This document shows, one piece after another, positions 17,261 to 23,787 of a stretch of 24,936 nt of DNA (positions are counted from its first letter, which is position 1; every line of letters starts with the position of its first letter). Source of the DNA: an uncultured Eubacteriales bacterium (GTDB lineage: Bacteria; Bacillota_A; Clostridia; Lachnospirales; Cellulosilyticaceae); NCBI GenBank assembly GCA_900556665.1, contig USPX01000012.1:1-24936 (forward strand), read 5' to 3'. The position numbers were made by a program, and so were the translations under genes. Under the pieces are notes generated by a model. It was not told where the DNA came from and did not search any database. It saw only the letters and a program-made list of their open reading frames with translations.

Positions 17261-18016
17261 TTAAATAGAGGCTTTACGAAATTCTGTAGTAAAGGCTGGA
17301 TTATATAAATCTGAACGTCTATATTCTGTATCTAATACTTTTCCAACTACAATAAGTGCTGTTTTTGTAATTTGATTTTCCTTAGCTGTTTGTGCCAGTG
17401 TACTTACTGTACATCTCATCACCTTTTCATCTGGCCATGTTGCTTTATAAACAATAGCTGCTGGTGTATCTTCGCTATATCCGCCTTTTACAAGTTCTTT
17501 TTCTAAATCTTCAAGGAGTCCTGTACTTAAGAAGATTACCATTGTTGCACCATGTGCAGCCCATTTTGCAATCTCTTCTTTTTCTGGTACAGGTGTTCTC
17601 CCTGCCATTCTTGTAATAACTACTGATTGTGAAACATCTGGTAATGTATACTCTGCATGGAGTGCTGCGGCTGCCCCACAAAAAGAGCTTACTCCTGGAC
17701 AATATTCATATTTAATTTGTTTTTCATCCAATATATCCATTTGTTCACGAATTGCACCATATAATGAAGGGTCTCCTGTATGAAGTCTCACTGTCATTAA
17801 CCCTTCTGCCTCAGCTTTTTCCATCACCTCAATGACTTCTTCAAGTGTCATATGCGCACTATTATATACCTTACAGCTTTCCTTCTTTTCTAAAAGGAGG
17901 TCTGGATTAACTAATGAGCCTGCATAGATGATCACATCTGCACTTTGCAAAAGTTTTTGCCCTCTTACTGTAATTAAATCAACTGCTCCTGAACCTGCTC
18001 CTACAAAATGAATCAT
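17261..18016 (-). CDS. cbiF: Cobalt-precorrin-4 C11-methyltransferase
   Basis: Methylates C11 of cobalt-precorrin-4. 251 residues, normal for CbiF/CobM. IHFVGAGSGAVDLITVRG, VRLHTGDPSLYGAIREQMD and YEYCPGVSSFCGAAAAL are the three tetrapyrrole methylase motifs in order; VYKATWPDEKV near residue 195 is characteristic of CbiF. The ATG follows the cbiL stop with no gap (TAG-ATG), and the ribosome binding site lies within the end of cbiL (AGGAGG). A small frame inside it on the same strand is a shadow. Confidence 0.96.
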   Translation of the reverse strand: MIHFVGAGSGAVDLITVRGQKLLQSADVIIYAGSLVNPDLLLEKKESCKVYNSAHMTLEEVIEVMEKAEAEGLMTVRLHTGDPSLYGAIREQMDILDEKQIKYEYCPGVSSFCGAAAALHAEYTLPDVSQSVVITRMAGRTPVPEKEEIAKWAAHGATMVIFLSTGLLEDLEKELVKGGYSEDTPAAIVYKATWPDEKVMRCTVSTLAQTAKENQITKTALIVVGKVLDTEYRRSDLYNPAFTTEFRKASI

Positions 18017-18754
18017 CTATTTTTCCTCCTTTACAATAATTAATGAATAGTAACTTGCTTCATCTGGGATTTCTTCTAGGCTATGATAAGTTTTTTCTGC
18101 ACTCATGCCACAGTTTTCTACCATTTGAATAGCTTGTCCATTATTTCTTACAGTCTCTTTTACCATTGGCATTTGTTTGCCTGCCTTCATTAAAACCTTA
18201 GTACCAGATAATTTGAGTGCATCTTCAATGCCATAAGACGCTGGTACAATATGCAGCTCATCTTTATTTTCTACAAGCCCAATGTTTAACTTAGCTGCTG
18301 ATGCACAAAAAGATGTAATGCCGCTAATAATTTCTGCCTTATAACCATCTTTTAATATTCTCTTATGCACATAGAGATAAGTTGAGTAAACTGTTGGATC
18401 ACCTAATGTAAGAAATGCAATACTTTTGCCTTGGTCTAATAATTCTTCAATGGCCCTCGTTCCAGCATCATGTACTGCTTTAAGCCTTGCCTTATCTTTA
18501 ATCATAGGCATTGGTAAAAATAAAATTTCTTTTTTTGCCATCTCCGGTACATTTTGAATAGCAATTTGATAAGCTATACATTCATCTAGTAATTCCTTTT
18601 TACTTGCTCCATTTTCTAAAACTGGTACTTCAAAATCAATTTTAGAAATAGGTACAGCTATCACTTCACATGCCTTAGTCATTTTTACTGCTTTAAGTGT
18701 CATAAGCTCAGGATCCCCTGGACCTGTTCCTATTCCATATAAGATACCCTTCAT
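18017..18754 (-). CDS. cbiL: Cobalt-precorrin-2 C20-methyltransferase
   Basis: Methylates C20 of cobalt-precorrin-2, the first step after cobalt insertion. 245 residues. LYGIGTGPGDPELMTLKAVK is the N-terminal motif, IAFLTLGDPTVYSTYLYVHK the second and AEIISGITSFCASAAKLNI the third, all typical of CbiL/CobI. The ribosome binding site GAGGCGAGCAGA is moderate. It lies between cbiD (25-base gap) and cbiF (no gap). Confidence 0.96.
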   Translation of the reverse strand: MKGILYGIGTGPGDPELMTLKAVKMTKACEVIAVPISKIDFEVPVLENGASKKELLDECIAYQIAIQNVPEMAKKEILFLPMPMIKDKARLKAVHDAGTRAIEELLDQGKSIAFLTLGDPTVYSTYLYVHKRILKDGYKAEIISGITSFCASAAKLNIGLVENKDELHIVPASYGIEDALKLSGTKVLMKAGKQMPMVKETVRNNGQAIQMVENCGMSAEKTYHSLEEIPDEASYYSLIIVKEEK

Positions 18755-18779
18755 TCTGCTCGCCTCTTTCTACTATGTT

Positions 18780-19880
18780 CTAAAAATGTTCTAGTAATTT
18801 TTCTACTTTACTCGTCTTACCTAATATGCCATGTACATTAGAAAAGTAAATCACACCAACTTCCATATTTTCTCCAGCTTTCAGTGTCATATAGTACTCT
18901 ATTTTTCGCGTAATACGTGCCATAACCTTCTCTAATAAACCAGCTTCTTTTAAACATTTAATCGCTTCGTCTGTAGACACACAGGCCATAATTTCTTCTA
19001 AAACCTCTGTAGATGCTCCCTCTAAAGCACTATGCGCTGTGAGAATTTCCATTCTAGCATCTGCCTGCTTAGAATGAGTATTCATAATGCCTGCTGCTAG
19101 TTTAATAAATTTTCCTACATGCCCAATTAACAAAACGCCTTTAAGGTTTAAATCCTTTGCAAACCCTATAGCTTCCCCTACGAAATTACTACACCTTACT
19201 GCCTTATTTAAATCCAACTTAAGTTCATCTCTTATAAAATCAGAACCATAATTTCCTGGAGTAATCATGATGTAATCTAACCCTCCAGCTTTTAACACTT
19301 TCATCTCTACTAAAATTGTATCAATAAGTGCCTTTTCACTCATTGGCTCTACAATGCCACTACTACCTATAACAGAAATACCACCAACGATGCCTAGCCT
19401 TGGGTTAAAGGTTTTCTTTGCAATTTCTGCTCCTCCTGGAATCGAAATAACTACCTTTGCACCACCCATATACCCCTCTTTTTCTAAAACATCACTGACT
19501 GCTTGTGTAATCATTTGCTTTGGCACCTTATTAATTGCAGCCTCTCCTATTTCTTGTTGTAAACCTGGTTTCGTAACTCTCCCTACGCCTTCTCCTCCAT
19601 CAATCATAATGCCTGGAGTAGGGGTTAGCTCTACTTCTGCATAAATCATTAAACCATTGGTTACATCTGGATCATCTCCTGAATATTTACGTACACCACA
19701 ACTTACTTTATTAGCAAACTGTTTAATATCCTCGATTTCTACTGTAATTTTTACGCCTTTAGGTGTTGTAATCCATTCAGAAGTAACTAACGATTTTGTA
19801 AACAACATCGTTGCCGCTGCTTTTGCTGCCAATGTCGCACATGTACCGGTTGTATAACCACTCTTTAGTTTTTGTGCCAT
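18780..19880 (-). CDS. cbiD: Cobalt-precorrin-5B C1-methyltransferase
   Basis: Methylates C1 after CbiG has released the C20 fragment in the anaerobic route. 366 residues, normal for CbiD. KSGYTTGTCATLAAKAAATM at the N-terminus, NPRLGIVGGISVIGSSGIVE in the centre and LLIGHVGKFIKLAAGIMNTH further on are diagnostic. CbiD is specific to the anaerobic pathway, which fits a strict anaerobe. The ribosome binding site AGGAAGTGAGCTT fits the ATG; the gene lies 12 bases after cbiK. Confidence 0.97.
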   Translation of the reverse strand: MAQKLKSGYTTGTCATLAAKAAATMLFTKSLVTSEWITTPKGVKITVEIEDIKQFANKVSCGVRKYSGDDPDVTNGLMIYAEVELTPTPGIMIDGGEGVGRVTKPGLQQEIGEAAINKVPKQMITQAVSDVLEKEGYMGGAKVVISIPGGAEIAKKTFNPRLGIVGGISVIGSSGIVEPMSEKALIDTILVEMKVLKAGGLDYIMITPGNYGSDFIRDELKLDLNKAVRCSNFVGEAIGFAKDLNLKGVLLIGHVGKFIKLAAGIMNTHSKQADARMEILTAHSALEGASTEVLEEIMACVSTDEAIKCLKEAGLLEKVMARITRKIEYYMTLKAGENMEVGVIYFSNVHGILGKTSKVEKLLEHF

Positions 19881-19892
19881 AAGCTCACTTCC

Positions 19893-20678
19893 TTACATAA
19901 CGGCTTCAATATGTTTAATTAAAAGTTCATGAATCCTTGATAATTCTCCAAGTCCCTGAAACTTACAATATACTTCGTAGCCATCCTTTTCTAACTTTGT
20001 CTTCCAAGAATCCTCATTATCTCCAGCCATATCATTTTTAGCATGGTCTCCTGCTACAATCATAAGTGGAATTAAAGTAACCTTCTTCTTTCCTGATGCA
20101 TCTAATTCCTTTTTCATTTCTTCAAAAGCCGGATATCCCTCTACAGTACCAAGAGCTACATTTTTATATCCTAATTCCTTAAATACATAGGCTAGTGCTG
20201 GATAAGCTGAATTCGCATGATGGCTACTGCCATGTCCCATAAAAGCAATCATGCTATCAGGTGCTACATCCTCTTGCTCCATAACTGCTTCTACTAAGGC
20301 CTTATAATCTTCTGCCTCATTTAATAATGGTGCACCTACTTTTACCTTCTCGAATAAATGTTTTTTCTCCTGAATGTCCTCTAGCATTAAATCATTCTCA
20401 GTTCCATTGATTAAATGAGTTGGTTGCACATATACCTCTTTAATGCCATCTTGGTACATCTGCTCCAATGCTTCTGTGACATTTAATATATACTTACCTG
20501 ACTCTTTTAATTTCTTAATAATCATCTTACTTGTATATGCACTATACATCTTATACTGAGGAAAACTTTTAGCTATCTCATTTTCAATCGCATCAATTGT
20601 TTTTATTCTTGTATCCTCATGACTTGTTCCAAAACTTACGACTAAAATTCCTTTTTTAAGATACTCCCTCTTTTCCAT
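19893..20678 (-). CDS. cbiK: Sirohydrochlorin cobaltochelatase
   Basis: Inserts cobalt into sirohydrochlorin, committing the ring to B12 by the early-cobalt route. 261 residues, the full-length CbiK form rather than the short CbiX. LVVSFGTSHEDTRIKTIDAI opens the fold; FMGHGSSHHANSAYP holds metal ligand H149, TVEGYP holds E180 and IVAGDHAKNDMAGD holds H212, corresponding to the His, Glu and His ligands known in Salmonella CbiK. No signal peptide is present, so it is cytoplasmic. It is the first gene of the leftward cluster. Its own ribosome binding site (GGGAGTG) sits inside an overlapping 17-codon frame with a better one. Confidence 0.96.
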   Translation of the reverse strand: MEKREYLKKGILVVSFGTSHEDTRIKTIDAIENEIAKSFPQYKMYSAYTSKMIIKKLKESGKYILNVTEALEQMYQDGIKEVYVQPTHLINGTENDLMLEDIQEKKHLFEKVKVGAPLLNEAEDYKALVEAVMEQEDVAPDSMIAFMGHGSSHHANSAYPALAYVFKELGYKNVALGTVEGYPAFEEMKKELDASGKKKVTLIPLMIVAGDHAKNDMAGDNEDSWKTKLEKDGYEVYCKFQGLGELSRIHELLIKHIEAVM

Positions 20679-20695
20679 ATTTTTATCACTCCCAT
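20642..20695 (-). CDS. Possible 17-residue leader peptide overlapping the cbiK start
   Basis: ATG at 20695 is preceded by AGGAGT with suitable spacing, a better site than the one for cbiK. It would encode MGVIKIWKRGSILKKEF and end inside cbiK in another frame. It could couple or compete with cbiK translation, or be chance. Nothing else supports it. Confidence 0.2.
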   Translation of the reverse strand: MGVIKIWKRGSILKKEF

Positions 20696-20745
20696 AGTTA
20701 CTCCTATTTTTACATTTTCAAGTAAATTTCCTAATTTTAGCTAAC

Positions 20746-20788
20746 AAAAAAAAGGGATTCCACCAATTTTATTAGTTTCGTCCCCTTT
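20746..20788 (-). terminator. Rho-independent terminator in the cbiK leader
   Basis: The minus-strand RNA pairs AAAGGG (20788-20783) with CCCTTT (20756-20751) and, inside, ACTAAT with ATTGGT across a three-base loop, followed by eight T (20753-20746). It lies about 68 bases before the cbiK start and on the same strand, so it either attenuates the cbi operon or ends an upstream leftward transcript. No leftward gene lies immediately upstream, which favours attenuation. Confidence 0.7.
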
Positions 20789-20944
20789 GACTTACTTTAT
20801 AATTCTATAATATTTTTCTAAAAATTTCACTATTTTTTATTATATTTATTTTATTCTTTTTATCTACTCTCAGTATATAGATTTCCTTTATTAATATTAT
20901 CTTATTACATTTTCCCCTTAAAGAGACAGTTCCCCCTTTTTATA

Positions 20945-20980
20945 AAGGTACAATTTATTTTTTAAGGTACACCTTATTTT
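20945..20980. repeat. Two 17-base direct repeats, operator-like
   Basis: AAGGTACAATTTATTTT (20945-20961) and AAGGTACACCTTATTTT (20964-20980) agree at 15 of 17 bases with a 19-base period. The second contains the palindrome TAAGGTACACCTTA (20963-20976). They overlap the -10 box and start region of the candidate cbi promoter, a usual place for a repressor site. A remnant of a transposon end is an alternative. Confidence 0.6.
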
Positions 20981-21005
20981 ATAATTTGACTTATAATCTA
21001 TTCAA
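20978..21005 (-). promoter_or_regulatory. Candidate promoter of the cbi-hem cluster
   Basis: On the minus strand TTGAAT (21005-21000) and TATAAA (20983-20978) are 16 bases apart. A start near 20972 would give a leader of about 290 bases that passes the terminator before cbiK. In DNA this A/T-rich such matches occur by chance, so support is modest. Confidence 0.35.
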
Positions 21006-21139
21006 TATAGTTTATTCTCCTTGTAATTCATAAAGTCCCATCAAATTTATTCAGGTTATTTTATTAAACCTTAAATCTTTTTTTATTCACTGTCCCCTTT
21101 ATTTCATTAAATAAACTTAAAAAATGGTGGTGACATCTC

Positions 21140-22216
21140 ATGTATATTCACTTATTTTCTTTTACAGAGCATGCAAGTAAACTTGCTCTCTCTCTCTCTG
21201 ATATGTATCATACACTCGGACATCATTGTACTTGTTATACGATGAAACAATTTGCTATACATCCTAAATTAACTGCATTCCCTAATTCTGCCAAGGAGCA
21301 AGTAGGCGAAAGCTTTAAAACACAAGATGTCCTTGTATTCATTGGTGCCTGCGGCATTGCTGTGCGTATGATTGCACCTTTTATAAAAAGTAAAACAACT
21401 GATCCTTGTGTCTTATGTATTGATGAAAAGGGACAATTCGTTATCTCTCTATTATCTGGACATATTGGAGGTGGTAATGAATTTACTTTAGAAACAGCTT
21501 CACTTATTAATGGCACACCTATTATTTCTACTGCTACTGATTTAAATGATAAATTCGCAGTGGATGTATTTGCCAAGAAAAATGAACTCACTATTAATAG
21601 TATGCCTCTTGCAAAAGCTGTCTCAAGCAAACTTTTACAAAATATAAATATTGGTATCAAAAGTGATTTACCACTCCCACAAACACTTCCTGATGGGCTT
21701 ATCCCTTTTGAAGCTTGTGATCATACGGTTTCTCTTGGTATTTATATAGGATTATCAACTAAGGCCCCTCTTCCTTTTAAAGACACCTTAGTACTTACAC
21801 CTAAACAAGTAGTTTTAGGTATTGGTTGCAAAAGAAATACACCTCTTGAAAATATTGAGGCACTGGTTCTTGATACCTTAGAAAAAAACAATCTCCCACT
21901 TGAATCTATACATAGCGTAGCGAGTATTGATTTAAAAAAAGATGAGGCTGGACTCCTTGCCTTTTGTGAAAAATATGCATTACCTTTTACGACTTACTCG
22001 GCTGATGAACTCTTAGCTGTAAAAGGTACTATTTCTTCTTCTTCTTTTGTTCAATCTATTACAGGGGTAGACTCAGTATGTGAACGTGCTGCTTTAGCTA
22101 GGGCAAATTCAGAGGAATTACTCATTCCAAAAACTGCTCATCAAGGCGTTACTGTAGCTGCCTGTCTCCGTCCTATGACATTAAATTTTTCAAGTTGGAT
22201 AAAAGGAAAAAGTTAA
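21140..22216 (+). CDS. cbiG: Cobalt-precorrin-5A hydrolase
   Basis: Opens the delta-lactone and releases the C20 fragment as acetaldehyde, between CbiF and CbiD. 358 residues, the normal length of stand-alone CbiG. The N-terminal domain has VFIGACGIAVRMIAPFI and VISLLSGHIGGGNEFTLETA (about 66-120), and the C-terminal domain has VLGIGCKRNTPLENI and later GVDSVCERAAL and VTVAACL. It is the only pathway gene on the plus strand, divergent from cbiK, although its product acts in the middle of the pathway. The ribosome binding site GGTGGTGA precedes the ATG. No terminator is evident in the 51 bases before the convergent dinB. Confidence 0.95.
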   Translation: MYIHLFSFTEHASKLALSLSDMYHTLGHHCTCYTMKQFAIHPKLTAFPNSAKEQVGESFKTQDVLVFIGACGIAVRMIAPFIKSKTTDPCVLCIDEKGQFVISLLSGHIGGGNEFTLETASLINGTPIISTATDLNDKFAVDVFAKKNELTINSMPLAKAVSSKLLQNINIGIKSDLPLPQTLPDGLIPFEACDHTVSLGIYIGLSTKAPLPFKDTLVLTPKQVVLGIGCKRNTPLENIEALVLDTLEKNNLPLESIHSVASIDLKKDEAGLLAFCEKYALPFTTYSADELLAVKGTISSSSFVQSITGVDSVCERAALARANSEELLIPKTAHQGVTVAACLRPMTLNFSSWIKGKS

Positions 22217-22267
22217 TTTAGTTATCTTGATAGTAAATATAGAAGTTAATGCACTTGATAAATAAAG

Positions 22268-23437
22268 TTACAAACCCTTTTTAATAATATCTTTTCCATA
22301 TTTAGATTTAAGTAGATCCAAGGAATTTTCAAGCTCTACAATTTTATGATTATTATTAGTAAGTTCAAATAAACTCATCTGCTCAGGTTCATGAGCATCT
22401 AATAAATTAAGGGCACGAATACCAAGAGCACGAATAGGTATTTTAAAATGACAGTGGGATTCAAAAAGCTCCATACTAATTGTAGTTAAATCTTTAGCTG
22501 TGCAACTAGGAAAAGGAAGAGGCTTTTGATACTGTTTTGCATTAAAGTTAGCATCCTTTACCCAAATTTGAACAGTACGTGTAAGTAACTCTTGATGACG
22601 CAGTCTTGTACTTACTTTATCCGCAAGTTTCATAAAAATATGTTTCACTTCACTTAAAGAAGTAAGGTCATGAGCTAAAGTTGTACTATTACCAATACTT
22701 TTAATCGGTTCTTTTGCATTTAAGCTATGAACAGGAGAAGTGTCAAGGCCGTTAGCATATTTCCAAAGCTGTAACCCATTTTCGCCTAAAATCTGTTTAA
22801 GAAACTCAGGTTTTGCATGGGCTAAGTCACCAATAGTATGCATACTATAAAGATTTAGCTTTTTAGTAGTAGCTTTACCAGCACCTAAAATGTCCGATAC
22901 AGGAAGAGACCATATGATTTTTTGAAAATCTTGTGGTGGAATATAGGTAATTGCATCTGGTTTTTTAAGGTCACTACCTAGTTTTGCAAAGACTTTGTTA
23001 AAACTTACACCAATTGAGATGGTAAGGCCAAGCTCTTCCTTGATAGTTTGGCGAATTGTTTCGGCAATTTGTAAGGCATTACCAAACAGAGGGGTACTAC
23101 CTGTAATATCTAGCCAACATTCATCGATGCCAAAAGGTTCAACTAAATCGGTAAAGCGGCTATATATTTCTCTAGCAAGTTTGGAATAATGCACATAAAT
23201 ATCGTGATGAGGTGGTGTGGCAACAAGTTCAGGACACTTTTGTCTTGCAGACCATAAAGATTCACCTGTTAAAATGCCATATTTCTTAGCTAATTCATTT
23301 TTGGCTAGGACTACGCCATGTCTTTTAGCTTCACTGCCTCCTACAACCATAGGAACATGTTTTAAATCAGGATTTAAAAGACATTCTACGGAAGCAAAGA
23401 AGTTGTTGAGATCACAATGTAAAATAATACGATTCAC
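22268..23437 (-). CDS. dinB: DNA polymerase IV (Y-family, translesion)
   Basis: An error-prone polymerase that copies past damaged bases during the SOS response. 389 residues, normal for DinB. CDLNNFFASVE (8-18) holds catalytic D9 and the steric-gate phenylalanine; EPFGIDECWLDITGS holds D105 and E106. LTISIGVSFNKVFAKLGSDL and ILGAGKATTKKL are the palm and thumb helix-hairpin-helix regions, and a little-finger domain follows. Near the C-terminus QMSLF (353-357) is a standard sliding-clamp binding motif. Its promoter carries a LexA box. It has no evident link to the cobalamin genes; it only separates them from the right-hand end. Confidence 0.97.
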   Translation of the reverse strand: MNRIILHCDLNNFFASVECLLNPDLKHVPMVVGGSEAKRHGVVLAKNELAKKYGILTGESLWSARQKCPELVATPPHHDIYVHYSKLAREIYSRFTDLVEPFGIDECWLDITGSTPLFGNALQIAETIRQTIKEELGLTISIGVSFNKVFAKLGSDLKKPDAITYIPPQDFQKIIWSLPVSDILGAGKATTKKLNLYSMHTIGDLAHAKPEFLKQILGENGLQLWKYANGLDTSPVHSLNAKEPIKSIGNSTTLAHDLTSLSEVKHIFMKLADKVSTRLRHQELLTRTVQIWVKDANFNAKQYQKPLPFPSCTAKDLTTISMELFESHCHFKIPIRALGIRALNLLDAHEPEQMSLFELTNNNHKIVELENSLDLLKSKYGKDIIKKGL

Positions 23438-23519
23438 TTAAATTCACTCCTATATATGTAAATCTTTACTTCAGGAAGGATTATTTTATGTCTTGAAATA
23501 ATGCCTATTTATATCATAC

Positions 23520-23549
23520 ATTATATGTTCGAACAAATGTTTGAGTCAA
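23520..23549 (-). promoter_or_regulatory. dinB promoter with embedded LexA (SOS) box
   Basis: On the minus strand TTGACT (23549-23544) and TATAAT (23525-23520) are 18 bases apart. The spacer holds CGAAC-AAAT-GTTTG (23530-23543, plus-strand reading), one base from the Firmicutes LexA consensus CGAAC-N4-GTTCG. LexA bound there would block polymerase, so dinB is expected to be induced by DNA damage. The transcript would have a leader of about 75 bases. Confidence 0.85.
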
Positions 23550-23595
23550 GGTTTGAATGGGGCTAGAATAGTGGGCTTTCTCATGATGAGGAGGT

Positions 23596-23667
23596 ATGAA
23601 AGTGCAGAGTAAAAACAGACAAAATGTTAAATTTACAGAAAGTGGAAGTAGCAGAAAGGTTGATTAA
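23596..23667 (+). CDS. Possible small protein of 21-23 residues
   Basis: A strong GAGGAGGT lies just before ATG 23596 and at ideal distance from the in-frame GTG 23602. The frame encodes KVQSKNRQNVKFTESGSSRK and ends at TAA 23665-23667. It is hydrophilic and basic with no recognised family. It lies between dinB and the CAP-protein promoter, whose -35 box overlaps its end. It could be chance in an otherwise empty 350-base region. Confidence 0.25.
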   Translation: MKVQSKNRQNVKFTESGSSRKVD

Positions 23668-23687
23668 ATGAATAAATAGGGTATAAT
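23660..23687 (+). promoter_or_regulatory. Promoter of the CAP-domain protein gene
   Basis: TTGATT (23660-23665) and a perfect TATAAT (23682-23687) are 16 bases apart, giving a leader of about 94 bases before the start codon. The leader contains a small hairpin CACATA/TATGTG near 23729-23743. Confidence 0.6.
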
Positions 23688-23787
23688 AGATATTACAGAT
23701 TTGTTACATAATTATTACAAAATACAACACATATGTTATGTGAGTAATGAATCCAAATTGAGATTAACGATAAGAGGAGACATGAAA

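Larger units (their letters stand above)
20679..21139. promoter_or_regulatory. Divergent control region between cbiK and cbiG
   Basis: 461 bases without a convincing gene, very A/T-rich. It holds the terminator described separately, a candidate leftward promoter, two 17-base direct repeats, and outward-facing partial inverted copies of a GACAGT-type sequence (20925-20930 and 21090-21095). The conserved cobalamin riboswitch core (GCCACTG and its surroundings) is not seen on either strand. The cbiG ribosome binding site GGTGGTGA is at its right end. Confidence 0.6.

Noticed and set aside
17178..17263. 10-base direct repeat TAAGATAGCA flanking the cbiF-cbiH spacer as an insertion-site duplication
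   Set aside because: The repeats are short, the DNA between them has no inverted ends or transposase, and one copy overlaps the cbiF stop codon; chance is a fair explanation.
20925..21095. Small non-autonomous transposon bounded by GACAGT...ACTGTC
   Set aside because: Only six bases match perfectly, no target-site duplication is visible and nothing inside supports it; kept only as a remark on the control region.
20679..21139. Cobalamin riboswitch before cbiK or cbiG, suggested by an AAAAGGGGGAACTGT stretch on the minus strand
   Set aside because: Only a few bases resemble the conserved region; the GCCACTG core and the surrounding paired elements are missing on both strands.
23701..23787. 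Longer N-terminus of the CAP protein from a TTG start
   Set aside because: No ribosome binding site, and it would place 29 residues before an obvious signal peptide; AGGAGA precedes the ATG at 23788.
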